Positions 1-9,277 are shown, counted from the stretch's first letter. The stretch: DNA of 37,009 nt from Streptomyces gardneri (GCF_006539185.1 NZ_BJMN01000067.1:1-37009); one strand, 5' to 3'. Notes: generated from the sequence alone by a model not told the origin. Program-made: numbers and translations.

Positions 1-73
1 AGGCCCGGGCGTATTCAAAGGCTCGGCTCGCGCCCACGAAGGTCAACTCCCGTCGGCCTTCGCCTCCCATTAG

Positions 74-350
74 GCGTACTCTTCGCGCGCCAACCGTGCT
101 TACCTGCGCAGACGCGGGATCCGCTGCACCATCGCCGAGCCGGCCGACCAGGTCCGCAACCGCAAGCGCCGTGGCCGCTCCGGTGGCCGCCCGCCGGCCT
201 TCGACCGAGAGGACTACAAGGCCCGCCACGCGGTTGAGTGCGGGATCAACCGTCTCAAGCAGCACCGGGGGGGTCGCGACACGGTATGACAAGCTCGCCG
301 TCCGCTTCGAGGCGACCGTCCAGATAGCCACGATCCACCAGTGGCTGTGA
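74..350 (+). pseudogene. IS5-type transposase C-terminal remnant, frameshifted
   Basis: Two + frames together encode the end of a DDE transposase of the IS5 superfamily as found in Streptomyces. One frame reads AYSSRANRAYLRRRGIRCTI and continues through NRLKQHRG; the next frame continues VATRYDKLAVRFEATV and ends IHQWL before a stop at 348-350. The frame switch falls in a run of seven G at about 268. Removing one G would restore a continuous frame. A TAG at 71-73 stands where the family normally has the Lys of DKAYS, so the 5' side is also broken. No start, no first catalytic Asp region and no left inverted repeat is visible. This is a dead fragment, or a single-base sequencing error combined with truncation at the window edge. 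Confidence 0.75.
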
Positions 351-418
351 ACCGGCGGCCGCCCGCACGGCCGTGCCATCCTGATCACGGCATTGGGCAG
401 CACATATTTGGGGAGGGT

Positions 419-2149
419 TCAGTGGCGGCCAGGTACTGCTGCGCCGACAGCGAGAACGGCGACCACGTCGACGACCCGTCCGAGGACGCGCTGTTCATGC
501 TGATCGGCGACCTGAACAATTCCGACAACACGTTCATCGTCATTCAGCCCGACCAGGACGACCCCGCCTGGTTTGCCTCCGTCGCGGTCCTGGACGAGGG
601 CGGATACGAGGTCGAACGCCGGGACACCGCCCGCCGCGAACATGACGTGACCGTCGAGACCGGCACCGACCGCATCGCGGGCGACCTCATCAAGTGGCTG
701 GCCGCCCGCGCGATCTAAAACAGGCCCTAGCTCCCACGAGATCAGGAAGTAGCCCTCGGGCTTCTTCGCCAGCGGATGATGGTTCCGCAGGGCGCAGATG
801 ATGAACTCACTGGAGTCGACCGCCCTCGGCCACCCCTCCGGCGTAGTTCCACGCTCGGGGCGGTGATACGGGTTCCGGGCCACGATGCCGGTGACCCAAT
901 TCTCCGGCTCCACCGTCTGGGCCTCGGCTCCGGGGGATGGCACCGGAAACGCGTCAGCGGAGACAAGGTAGGCGACCATGTCCAAGGGCTGGCGGGTCTC
1001 CAGGTGCCCCCGTTTCACGGCTTGGCCCACGAGAGGGCGGAAGAAGCCGGTGGCCATGGCGTCGTACCGCTCGAAGAGGTGACGAAGGGGGGCCATATCC
1101 ACAGGTACGCCGACCAGTTGGAAGGAGACATTGCAGCGCAGGACGAGGCGGGATGGGTCGCTGGAGACGTCGGCCGTCAGGGTGTAGAAGCCCCCGCCGG
1201 GGCAGGTGTCGAAGTACGTGACCTGCTCGGTGTGGTGAGGCTCCTCCAGACCGCCGTACCTCTCCTTCCTCGCGCTCAATGCCTTGACGAACTCGCGAGC
1301 GCCGGTCCCGTGCCATGCCCGGGTCGCCTGCCGAATACTCCACGTCGGCTCGGACGTGGTCCATCCCATGGAGTTGAGCGTGTGGACGAGATCGATAAGG
1401 CCGCGCTCGTTCAGTCGGCGTACGGGAAGGTCCAAGGTCACCCCGGATCCACCGGCGACCACCCAGTCGACGTCGGGCAGCTCGTGCGCGAAGACCAGCT
1501 CGGCGAAGCCGTCCTCGCCCGCCAGGTACGGCAGTGGCGTCTGGTCTCCGCTGAACAGGCTGAGGCCCGCCTCGGGAAGATCGTCGACAGGACGCGGCCG
1601 AGCCTTTCTCGTGGTGTCCGAGCCCAGATGGACACGTCCATGGGCGACGAGTTGGTCCCGCTTCTTCTTCAACAGGTTGGCGAGGAGCTCTGGGGACCGG
1701 AGAGCCTCCAGCAGCTCCTTCTCGCCGATAAGGAGAACGACCTGTCGGTCTCGGTACTGGATGACACGGGCGACAGCGGAGTCGTTGAAGCCTGCCACAC
1801 TGATGATCACGCCGATCGCGCCCTGGCCAGCCGCCTCCGCACGAATTCTGACGTCATCGACGACGTTCGAGCCAGCAGGATGCTGCTCCCACTTGGCCTC
1901 GATGACGTACCAGGTGTTGTCGTAACCGGCGACGAGGTCGGTCTGCCGAGGCCCGGCTGCGCCGGCATTGGGCTGGACGACGAAGTGCGCCTTCTGGAAG
2001 AGCCGCTTCAGCAACTTCTCCAACTGGAGCCCGCGCCGGTGCGGACTCGACTCGGACTCGAGTCGGCCGAAATCCGACACCAGCGACGATTCCCACCCCA
2101 AGACGGCATCTCCTTGCTTCCTCAGCGAAGAGGCGCTGACTGGAATCAT
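419..2149 (-). CDS. Mrr-like restriction endonuclease (PD-(D/E)xK fold), 3' end extended
   Basis: The N-terminal part carries a PD-(D/E)xK nuclease core: E44 in LEKLLKRLF, then D71 in QTDLVAGYD, then E84-A-K86 in YVIEAKWE, followed by the helix and strand GQGAIGVIISVAGF. This is the arrangement of Mrr_cat and related restriction endonucleases that cut (often modified) DNA. The remaining ~400 residues are of unknown role, perhaps target recognition. The start ATG at 2149 overlaps the stop of the upstream gene (ATGA), so translation is probably coupled. Convincing protein-like sequence ends near FLISWELG (about position 730). The last ~100 codons run antisense through the 422-718 gene and probably arose because the native stop was lost at the junction near 720. 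Confidence 0.7.
   Translation of the reverse strand: MIPVSASSLRKQGDAVLGWESSLVSDFGRLESESSPHRRGLQLEKLLKRLFQKAHFVVQPNAGAAGPRQTDLVAGYDNTWYVIEAKWEQHPAGSNVVDDVRIRAEAAGQGAIGVIISVAGFNDSAVARVIQYRDRQVVLLIGEKELLEALRSPELLANLLKKKRDQLVAHGRVHLGSDTTRKARPRPVDDLPEAGLSLFSGDQTPLPYLAGEDGFAELVFAHELPDVDWVVAGGSGVTLDLPVRRLNERGLIDLVHTLNSMGWTTSEPTWSIRQATRAWHGTGAREFVKALSARKERYGGLEEPHHTEQVTYFDTCPGGGFYTLTADVSSDPSRLVLRCNVSFQLVGVPVDMAPLRHLFERYDAMATGFFRPLVGQAVKRGHLETRQPLDMVAYLVSADAFPVPSPGAEAQTVEPENWVTGIVARNPYHRPERGTTPEGWPRAVDSSEFIICALRNHHPLAKKPEGYFLISWELGPVLDRAGGQPLDEVARDAVGAGLDGHVMFAAGGVPAFDLVSALVQDRDGGKPGGVVLVGLNDDERVVGIVQVADQHEQRVLGRVVDVVAVLAVGAAVPGRH
422..718 (+). CDS. Small acidic protein of unknown function (98 aa)
   Basis: I chose the GTG start at 422 because a strong ribosome-binding site (GGGGAGGG, 410-417) lies just upstream; the frame is open further 5' but has no such signal. 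The protein is acidic and soluble with no membrane segment. It contains DPSEDALFMLIGDLNNSDNT, a stretch with WFASVAVLDEGGYEV, and a C-terminal helix DLIKWLAARA. The alternating hydrophobic pattern suggests a small alpha/beta fold like those of immunity proteins, but I cannot assign a family. It sits convergent to, and overlaps antisense with, the extended 3' end of the nuclease gene on the other strand. Confidence 0.65.
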   Translation: MAARYCCADSENGDHVDDPSEDALFMLIGDLNNSDNTFIVIQPDQDDPAWFASVAVLDEGGYEVERRDTARREHDVTVETGTDRIAGDLIKWLAARAI

Positions 2150-2595
2150 TTGGGCTTGGCTGCGGGGCGGGCGAGGGAGAGGGCGTTGCGAACGACGAGC
2201 CGCCCTGCGTGGTGGAATGCCCTCGGGTGGGAGTCCACTGCGTGGATTGCCATGGCGCGAAGAACGACGGCCACCGCCACCGTGGTCCCGGTCTCCAGCG
2301 CGGCCAGCTCCTCGCGTAGGCCGTCGGCGACCGCGGCCCGGAACTCGGCCAGCTCCTCCGGGGTCGCGTCACCGCGGATGGCCAGGTCGGCAGCCGATTC
2401 GAAGGCGACGCCTTCCTCCCACGGCTCGAAGTCCACGGTGACGTCCGCGAAGTCCGACGGGCACCCCGCCTGCCGGGCGTACACGGCCCGCACCCCTCGG
2501 AGGGGGCGGGGCGGGAAGCTGGTCTTCTGATCCACAGGATCACGGTACTCGCAGCACCTCCGCAAATCCCCCCCGGCCTCGGGGCGGTAGCCCAC
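2146..2595 (-). CDS. Stand-alone EF-G domain IV-like protein
   Basis: A 149-residue protein with a GTG start. Its C-terminal half reads HAVDSHPRAFHHAGRLVVRN, close to the signature of elongation factor G domain IV (H-x-VDS-x3-AF-x2-AG). The preceding acidic helix EELAEFRAAVADGLREEL and the strand DFADVTVDFEPWEEG also fit a domain IV-type fold. No GTPase domain is present, so it cannot be a translocase by itself. Its role is unknown. It overlaps the nuclease gene by 4 bases and would be co-transcribed with it, which hints at a shared function. The first ~30 residues are low in family character, so the true start may be further downstream. Confidence 0.6.
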   Translation of the reverse strand: MGYRPEAGGDLRRCCEYRDPVDQKTSFPPRPLRGVRAVYARQAGCPSDFADVTVDFEPWEEGVAFESAADLAIRGDATPEELAEFRAAVADGLREELAALETGTTVAVAVVLRAMAIHAVDSHPRAFHHAGRLVVRNALSLARPAAKPK

Positions 2596-3123
2596 CCGGA
2601 CCGGTCCCGCAAAGGCGGTGCTCGGTCACGGTGGCAAGGACCGGGGTCCTCAGGGAGCACAGGCGTGGCTGGAACGCGCAAAGACACTATGGGGTTTCCT
2701 GACACACACTCAGTAAGGTGAGAGGCCCGACCGCTTGTGGTCATCCAGTGGCCATCCACGTAACCCGCTTCGCCCCCGAGGATCAGGTTTGTGGGGCTCG
2801 ATACCCCTGCCGCTCTGGCGGTCGCCACGAGCTCTCGGCGAGCTCGCGGCCCTTCGGATCGCCCGGGCCCCGGCGTCCACGCGCCACAACGAATCGTCGT
2901 CTGGAGCGAAGGATCCGATCGAGAGCTCGTCTCCGCACGTCGCGTACTCGTCCACGTCACGTCCGAGTAGTGCGCGCATGATGCTGACCCGGTCAACGTT
3001 GTCCTCCTCGCGAGGCGTTGTGCTGTACCGGTGTCATCTTGGCTGTCGGCGATGACGCGGAGGTTCAGGGATCGACGTCATCTGCGGCTGTCAGGGCGGT
3101 TGTTGTCGCCCTCAAACTCTCCG
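2596..3123. other. Gene-poor stretch with a coding-like - strand fragment
   Basis: No complete gene is evident. On the - strand, between about 3020 and 2710, one frame is protein-like: it reads EEDNVDRVSIMRALLGRDVD, then CGDELSIGSFAPDDDSLWRV, before losing character. It may be the remains of a gene cut by rearrangement; I do not recognise the family. No tRNA or strong terminator was found. Confidence 0.35.
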
Positions 3124-5063
3124 CTACGACGAGCAGACTTGGCCCGTCTGCTGGCGGCCGCCTGGCGGGTGGCACGCCAACGACGTGACGAAAGCACGAT
3201 GGGTGAACGCGTGATCTGGCGGGCGGCCAGCGCCGGCCCGGCCATCACTGGGGCGGCCCCCGAGGGCGAGGCGGCCGGGAATCAGTGTGGCCAGAGCCGT
3301 GAGCAGCGCGGCGAAGCCGACGGTACCGAGGTACGTCCAGCCGTCGACGGACGGGGAGGCCGAGCCCGTCATACCTATGCTGAAGGCCGTGAGCACCGCG
3401 AGCGCGATGCCGGTACCGAGTGTCGTGGCGAGGAGCGTCACCATGGCAGCCTCGATGCGGAGCATCCCCCTCACCTGGCGTCGGGTGGTGCCGATGAGCT
3501 GGAGCAGGGCGAACTCCCGCCTGCGGTCGAAGACCGACATCACCAGGGTGTTGACCACGGCGATGGCCGTGAAGGCGATGATCAGACCCATCGCGAGCTC
3601 CGCCCGGCCGGGTCCGCCTTCATCTTGGGTCTTCACGAGCAGCGTGGAGGCCAGGGGGTTGTCCACGTGCCGGGTGACCAGCGAGTGGGACATCGTCACG
3701 TCGCCGAAGCCCAGTCCCCGTTCGTACACGGCCGCGACGGTGAGCTGCGTTTCGGTTCCGTCGCCGAGGGTCAGCTTCAGCTCGTCCCCCGGTTGCCTGT
3801 TCAGAGCGTCGGCGGCGAGTGCGCTGAGCGCGACGCTCTGCGGGCCGAAGCCGTCCAGGCTGCCGGCAGTGACGGCCGGGTCCCAGGTATGGGTCAGGCC
3901 GTCGGTGGACACGCCCTGGGCGGGGTACTTGTCCAGGCCGACGCGTACGGACGTGCGCACGATCTCGGTCACCGCCGACACGCCGGGGACACGGCGGAGG
4001 CGTTCGCCGGCATGGGCGGGCACGCCGGGGCCGTCCGAGCCCACGACCCATTCCGCCTTGTTTCCGGCGCGGGCTGGGCGGTGGCCGCCGCACCCATGGT
4101 GGTCTGGACGAAGAACACCGTGCAGGCCATGGCGATCAGTAGGGTGAGCGGAGTGACTGCCGCGGCGAGCCGCTTGGTGTGGGCGCGGGCGTTGGCCGTG
4201 GCGAGGTGGCCGCCGACCCGGGAGACCTTCAGCGGGATTCCGAGGGTGGCCACGGCGATTCGGGCGAGGAGCGGCCCGAGCAGGGAGACGGCCACCACGA
4301 GCACGACGACCGACAGGAAGGTCACCGGGGTGGCGGCGGGCTCGCTGCGCAGCGTGGAGAGCACCAAGAGCAGGACGACGCCCCCGGTGAGGAACGCGAT
4401 GCCGGCGCCGATCCGCCCCCAGGTGAAGGTCCGCTGTTCCATGGCCGCTTCGGACAGGGCCTCTGCGGGGCGGATGCGGGTGGTGCGGCGGGCAGAGATC
4501 CGCGCGGCGGCCCAGGCGCCCAGGAGGGCGGCCCCGATGGCGGCGGCGAACGGAAAGAAGCCGACAGTCAGTTCGAGGGTCTCGGGGATGGCTTTGAAGC
4601 CGACGAACTTGCCGTGCAGCCAGTGGGCGACGGGCAGGCCGGTGGCCGAGCCGAGCACTCCGGCGAGGGCGCCGACGATCAGCGCTTCACGGCCGATGAG
4701 CCGGCGGACCTGCCGGGGCGTCGCCGCGATGGCGCGCAGCAGGGCCAGCTCGCGGTGGCGCTGCTGGATCGCGAGGGCGAAGGTTCCGACGACCACGAGG
4801 ATCGCGACGAGCAGTGAGGTACCGCCGATGGAGCCGCCCATGGAGACGAGTTTGATCCGGGCCTTGTCGGCGTCGAGGAACTCGACGGGGCCGCGGCCTC
4901 CGTCGGTGACTACCTGGGCGCCGGTGGGCTCGCCGCCGAAGACGACGTCGGGGCGGGTGTTCAGGGCGCGGGCGATCGCGACCCGCTGCTGCTGCCCGCC
5001 GGACAGTTCGGCGGGCCGGTGGGCGGCGCGGCCGGCGAGGCCTGCCTCATGCCCCACCCACAC
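3124..5063 (-). pseudogene. Decayed ABC transporter (ATPase-FtsX-like permease fusion by deletion)
   Basis: The 5' part retains the ABC signature LSGGQQQRVAIARAL and the Walker B region degraded to VVFGGEPTGA; Walker A is absent. It then jumps directly into the middle of an FtsX/MacB-type permease (GGRGPVEFLDADKARIKLV followed by membrane helices), so the ATPase end and the permease start have been deleted. A second break lies near 4030-4060, where the frame ending at 3969 must switch to the frame that starts MGSDGPGVPAHAGERLRRVP. That second frame carries the extracytoplasmic domain and the last FtsX helices (AMGLIIAFTAIAVVNTLVM). It cannot make a working importer or exporter. In Streptomyces such pairs usually export peptides or drugs. 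Confidence 0.8.
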
Positions 5064-5087
5064 GTCGGATGCCTCTTGTGAGTACGT

Positions 5088-5498
5088 TCATGACGCCTCA
5101 GGAGGTGGGTCGACCGGAGCGACGGCCATCCGGACCTTGAAGGTCAGCTCGTAGTCGGCCCCTGCATCGACGAAACGCTGGACGTGCCAGTCAGTACCGG
5201 GAATGCCCGTGCCCACGAGCGTCTCATCGAGCTCGACCGTACCGATGATGTCCTCCACGCTACCGTCCTCGTTCGGCCTGACCACCACGTCGATCGTCGC
5301 CGAAAGCGGCAGCGGCCGGATCACGTCGATCTGCCTGGTCTGGCCTTGTTCCATCTCATCCCGCCAGATCTGTTCGCCGTCCCATCGAAGGGAGACCACG
5401 TCCAGCTCCGGGCTTCCAGCGGGGTGGTGGGGCGAGTCCTGGTCCGAGCGCGGCGAGTCGCAGCGAATCGCGCTGAGGATTCCCTCATAGGTCGGCAT
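5088..5498 (-). CDS. Hypothetical beta-rich protein (136 aa)
   Basis: The start at ATG 5498 (MPTYEGILSAIRCDS) is set by a GGAGG five bases upstream; the open frame runs further 5' without support. The protein is soluble, without signal peptide or membrane helix. It is dominated by alternating strand-like segments (ELDVVSLRWDGEQIW, IDVVVRPNEDGSVEDIIGTV, DYELTFKVRMAVAP). I recognise no catalytic motif and no family. It stands alone between the decayed transporter and a divergent hypothetical gene. Confidence 0.6.
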   Translation of the reverse strand: MPTYEGILSAIRCDSPRSDQDSPHHPAGSPELDVVSLRWDGEQIWRDEMEQGQTRQIDVIRPLPLSATIDVVVRPNEDGSVEDIIGTVELDETLVGTGIPGTDWHVQRFVDAGADYELTFKVRMAVAPVDPPPEAS

Positions 5499-5758
5499 CG
5501 GTCCTCCATGAGGCATTGCGTCGGTTGGTACCACCGTCTTTCGAAAGCCAGCCCCTCGCCACAAGTCGCCCGCCATCCGGGTCGAACGGCCGCCCCGTGA
5601 CGCGGACAGGGACTCCCCTCACCCGTTCGGACCGTCCTGACGATCGCCGCAGGCATACCGCTGCGAAGCTGGAAGCCCCCAACCCCCCAACTACCCTTCA
5701 CCGGCAGCCGACCGATCTCTCAAGGTCCTGTCCCCGGGCCGGTGAGAGAGGTTGACCC

Positions 5759-6286
5759 ATGCGAACCGACGATGACGTGCGGGATTTGCCCCTGTTCATC
5801 CTCAAGCGGATCAAGACCTCCCGGGACTGGGATCGCTTCCTGATCGCCCAGGCCCAGCGCTACCTGGTGCGTGCCCTGCCCGAGGCCAAGGCCCGCACCG
5901 CATACGGCGACCTGACCCAGGTGACGGCAAGCCTGAACGGCGGCAACGAGACGGTCACCCCGATGGACGCCTTCGCCCGAATGGAACCCCTGCTGGAGAC
6001 GTTTGCCGATATCGAGGACCTGTGTCCGCCGCCCAGACGCATCCCCATCGGGATCCGGTGGCCGAATGCGACGCGGGACCTGGACGTCGTCGAAGGCCCA
6101 GTGCCCGACCCGTGGCTCATCATGGGCCCGCTGCCCGACCCGTGGCTTCCGTTCCCCGACGTAACGCCCGTACGGGCCCTTCCCGTACTGGAGGCCCTCG
6201 GCTCTCTCGCCGAGGCGTTCACCGACCGTCAGGCTGCCAAGAAATTCGGTGAAGTCCTCGCCAGAGCCCAGTCCGACATCACCTGA
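5759..6286 (+). CDS. Hypothetical protein (175 aa)
   Basis: The ATG at 5759 follows a good ribosome-binding site (GAGAGAGG, 5744-5751). The N-terminal third is helical and basic (LFILKRIKTSRDWDRFLIAQ). The middle is rich in Pro and Trp with the doubled phrases GPVPDPWLIMG and GPLPDPWLPFPD. The C-terminus is an amphipathic helix (AFTDRQAAKKFGEVLARAQS). No family is recognised. Together with the PvdP-like gene downstream it could form a transcription unit, but 409 bases and a hairpin separate them. Confidence 0.6.
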   Translation: MRTDDDVRDLPLFILKRIKTSRDWDRFLIAQAQRYLVRALPEAKARTAYGDLTQVTASLNGGNETVTPMDAFARMEPLLETFADIEDLCPPPRRIPIGIRWPNATRDLDVVEGPVPDPWLIMGPLPDPWLPFPDVTPVRALPVLEALGSLAEAFTDRQAAKKFGEVLARAQSDIT

Positions 6287-6695
6287 CGGCACGGCAACAG
6301 GCGAGAGCCCCTCTCCCGGGGCACACCGACGCGAAGACCTTCGGCGAGTGAGCGAAAATCTACGCCCCGCCGCGACGCATGACCGCCACCCGGTCCTGGG
6401 CCGTCTCCCTGAACGGGTGGGGATGACCCATCCATAGGAGCCAACTCCGCATCAGGCATCTGCCGACGTCACCATCCTGGGGCCGCAAGTAGACCTCGGC
6501 CGGCTGGGCAAAGTCCGCCGCCTATCGGAGCACACCACCTAGGTGGCATCAGACATGCACAACCCGATCCGCATCGGAAACAGTTGGCGCAACACGAGGA
6601 CTTCCTGGCACGGATCCTGCATTGATAATGCATGCCGACAGTCGGATTCCAAGCGGTCGCGGCGCCGAACGAAAACGAAATGAGGGCGAATAGCC
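6287..6695. promoter_or_regulatory. Intergenic region with hairpin and two palindromes
   Basis: This stretch has no gene. A hairpin (GCCCC 6307-6311 with GGGGC 6318-6322, overlapping GAGAG-CCC-CTCTC) follows the upstream gene and may end its transcript. A perfect 12-base palindrome, CCACCTAGGTGG, lies at 6535-6546. A second inverted repeat, TGCATT-GAT-AATGCA, at 6618-6632 contains GATAAT, which would be a reasonable -10 element for the tyrosinase-like gene starting at 6696; the matching -35 is poor. Either palindrome could be an operator. Confidence 0.4.
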
Positions 6696-8291
6696 GTGAT
6701 CTACGACCCGCTTGCCGGTAGTTGGACCTACCGCAGCTTCGTCAATCGAGCCGACCTCCTGCCCGACCTCGACCCCGAGAACATCGTGAAGGAGGACGTC
6801 AGCAAGTGGTCCCGCTACCTTTTCGGCCAGGGAGTGATGACACTTCACCCAACGGTCACGGGCGCGCTCACAGGGCTTTTCGAGATGGGCACCGCCGAAA
6901 GTCCGCGCGATATGCGCCTGAACGGCAAGATCGAGGATCGCGACGGAGTCACCTGGATCAAGTGGAACGCCCATGGGCTGCCCGGGACGCCGAGCGACGG
7001 CTGGTTGTACGAGTACGACGCGTACTTCACCAATAAATGGCCGGACGGCCGTCGGCAGATCGACGCGATCGTCGGATCGGTCGTACGCAGCCAGCCGCAC
7101 GACGACCTCGCGCCGAGCCAGACGACCGATCGCACGGCCGGGGCCGGCAGTGTCGCCTCGTTCGTCATGGTGCGCCCCGCATTCATCGAGGCGCGCGATG
7201 TGATTTCACTGCCCCCTGAGCTGCTCGAAATGCTGGGCTCCCGGCATCATCGCCTGCACCACGCGATCTGGCACGGCCTGCGGGACAATTGGGCCACTCC
7301 GAGCGACGGCGACATCTCGGCCAGCGACAAGGCAGAGATCGACGGGCTCGGTTGGGCCCCGCCACGCCCGAATCAACGCCCCACGCGAGGAACCGTAGAC
7401 CTCCGCGATCCGGACAACGGCGCCGGTGAGGATTTTCTCTACATGCACCGCCAGATGATCCAGAAGGTCCGCGAGCTGCTGAGCGGACACGGTCTGCCCA
7501 TGATCCAGGCATGGACGTCCATCCCCTCCCCGAACCGGAAGTCAGGGAATCGCGATGGTTTTTCCGTGCCCCCGGCCTGGGATCAGGGACAGGGTGAGGC
7601 GGCCTTCAAGGGGCTGGCGACCATCAAGAGCGATGAGTACTGGCAATCACGGATGACGTTCCTGGAGCGAAAGTTCAAGGATCCGGAATACCTTGCCACG
7701 CTGTCCCTCGACCAGCTCGGCGCGAAGGTCGAATGGTTGATCCACAACCTGATGCACATCCGGTGGTGCTCGCGTCCGACGGATCCCAAGACACTCATTC
7801 CGCTGCCCGGCGGCCGGCCGCTCACCGATACATCCGAAAAGTGGATCAAGGTGACGCGCAACGACAAGCCGTTCTACTACGACGATCTCAACGACACGTT
7901 CTCGTCACACGTGCACCCCGTCTTCTGGCGTCTGCACGGCTGGGTCGACGACCGCATCGAGGATTGGTACGCCGCGCACGCTGCCGCGCATCCGGGGCAG
8001 GTCGCTCGCAAGACCGTGGAAGCCGTTTCGTGGTTCGCCAAGGGACCATGGGTCAGCGTCGAGACACCGTGGGTGGGCCCGGTAGCCACTGGCCATGGAC
8101 CAGGTGGCCACGCCGGCGATCACGAACACGGAGAACACGGTCACCCCGGACACGACGTCGCCGTCATGCAGCAGGTCTACGATCTGATCTTCAAGCCCGA
8201 GACGACGACAGCAGTGGTTGGGGCGTCAGGAACGATGACAACGCGCAGCGTCCAGTTCACGGCCAAGATCATTGGTAGTGGTACGCCCTGA
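6696..8291 (+). CDS. PvdP-like tyrosinase (type-3 copper protein)
   Basis: A 531-residue protein from a GTG start preceded by GAGGG. The first ~130 residues form a beta-barrel-like domain (GSWTYRSFVN, then WIKWNAHGLPG and GWLYEYDAYFTN) as in the pyoverdine-maturing tyrosinase PvdP. The copper domain follows: HHRLHHAIWHGL and DFLYMHRQMI for one copper, HNLMHIRW and HVHPVFWRLHGWVDDRIEDW for the other. Such enzymes oxidise phenols to quinones with O2. There is no signal peptide. Near the C-terminus, codons 8089-8157 encode a His-rich linker (GHGPGGHAGDHEHGEHGHPG) that could bind or deliver metal. No pyoverdine-type genes lie nearby, so the substrate is unknown. Confidence 0.75.
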   Translation: MIYDPLAGSWTYRSFVNRADLLPDLDPENIVKEDVSKWSRYLFGQGVMTLHPTVTGALTGLFEMGTAESPRDMRLNGKIEDRDGVTWIKWNAHGLPGTPSDGWLYEYDAYFTNKWPDGRRQIDAIVGSVVRSQPHDDLAPSQTTDRTAGAGSVASFVMVRPAFIEARDVISLPPELLEMLGSRHHRLHHAIWHGLRDNWATPSDGDISASDKAEIDGLGWAPPRPNQRPTRGTVDLRDPDNGAGEDFLYMHRQMIQKVRELLSGHGLPMIQAWTSIPSPNRKSGNRDGFSVPPAWDQGQGEAAFKGLATIKSDEYWQSRMTFLERKFKDPEYLATLSLDQLGAKVEWLIHNLMHIRWCSRPTDPKTLIPLPGGRPLTDTSEKWIKVTRNDKPFYYDDLNDTFSSHVHPVFWRLHGWVDDRIEDWYAAHAAAHPGQVARKTVEAVSWFAKGPWVSVETPWVGPVATGHGPGGHAGDHEHGEHGHPGHDVAVMQQVYDLIFKPETTTAVVGASGTMTTRSVQFTAKIIGSGTP

Positions 8292-8758
8292 GGCTGTCCG
8301 ACTTGAGTGCAGCCATCGTTGAGGCGTCGTGGCGCTCACCACTCCCTGGTGGAGGTCGTAGCGGATGTCACGGCCCGTCGCTCCCGGATGCGCGGGCTGG
8401 CATCCTGCAGGGGCAGTTGGGTGCCATCGAGGCGATTGTCGCGGTGCGAGCCGTCGATCACCTCCCGCGAATGAGGTTCGGGAGTCGTCGTAAGCAGATT
8501 GGGACAGCGAAACCCGCTGGGCCCAGCTGGAGCCCGCCGCGGCACGCACGACTGGACGACCCTTGGCCGCCTCCAGGACGGTTCGCAGCGACGGAGCCTG
8601 ACGCTGCACCGAAGCGGGCGGACCGTCAGTCCACGCCGCCCTACGAGGTCCGGAGTGCCGTGTATGCCGCCCAGGCGTCGAGGAGCGGCGGCGTCACCGA
8701 CCGACGGCGGCCGGGCCCGTGGGTCCCCTCTCTGAGGGGAGACCGCCGAGGCACTCGG
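8292..8758. terminator. Gene-free stretch with a strong hairpin at 8724-8740
   Basis: I see no gene here; open frames on both strands lack family character. TCCCCTC-TCT-GAGGGGA (8724-8740) forms a 7-bp stem with a 3-base loop and probably ends transcription of the TetR gene that finishes at 8759 on the - strand. Confidence 0.5.
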
Positions 8759-9277
8759 CTAGCGACGTCTGTCTGCCGCCCGAGGCTGCGCCCCGAGCAC
8801 GCCGAGCGTGGCGGCACGGAGGTATTCCGTCGCCTCGACCACGGCCATCCGGCCCGCGCCGACCTCGTCACCGGCGGCGTGCCCCAGGGCCGTCACCGCG
8901 GTCGCCAGCCAGCCGGCGGGCGGGGCAGGATCGAATTCACCCGCTGCCTGACCCTTCTCGATCAGCCGTGTCAGCCGTGCGGCCACGGGCTCGTACCGCT
9001 CCCGGTCCGCATCGGCGTCCACGGGGGCATGGCCGACCTGGATCAGCACCGGGTTCTGCTCGAACAGGCGCCAACCGATCTCCTGGAGCCGTAGCAGCGC
9101 CTCCAGCGCGCGGCCCTCATCGAGCCCCGCCGCGTCCATCGCCGCCATTGTCTCGTCCGTGATGCGGTCGGCCGCTGCTTCCAGGAGCGCGTCGCCGGTG
9201 CCGAAGTGCGCGTAGACGGTCTGCCGGGTGACACCGGCAGCGGCAGCACCTCCCCAAGGGGCCTGCCCACTGGTCAT
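8759..9277 (-). pseudogene. TetR/AcrR-family regulator, N-terminally truncated
   Basis: The sequence carries the second half of a TetR helix-turn-helix (AAAAGVTRQTVYAHFGTGDA) and the ligand-binding helices that follow (ALEALLRLQEIGWRLFEQNP; YEPVAARLTRLIEKGQAAGE; TAVTALGHAAGDEV). The first DNA-binding helix and the usual A-x2-LF segment before it are missing. The frame starts abruptly with MTSGQAPWGG, and a neighbouring frame (up to 9320) does not restore them. A DNA-binding protein lacking helix 1 is unlikely to be functional. It lies directly downstream of the SDR gene on the same strand, which it may once have controlled. Confidence 0.7.

Noticed and set aside
776..2530. 584-codon + strand frame opposite the nuclease gene
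   Set aside because: The - strand frame has the nuclease motifs and gene coupling; the + frame has no recognisable domain.
2790..2830. Possible tRNA T-arm on the - strand (GGGGTATCGAGCCCC)
   Set aside because: The loop lacks the TTCRA pattern, and no cloverleaf can be built around it.
6605..6622. Sigma-54-like -24/-12 box (CTGGCACG ... CTGCA)
   Set aside because: Close to consensus, but Streptomyces and other actinobacteria are not known to have RpoN, so it is taken as chance.
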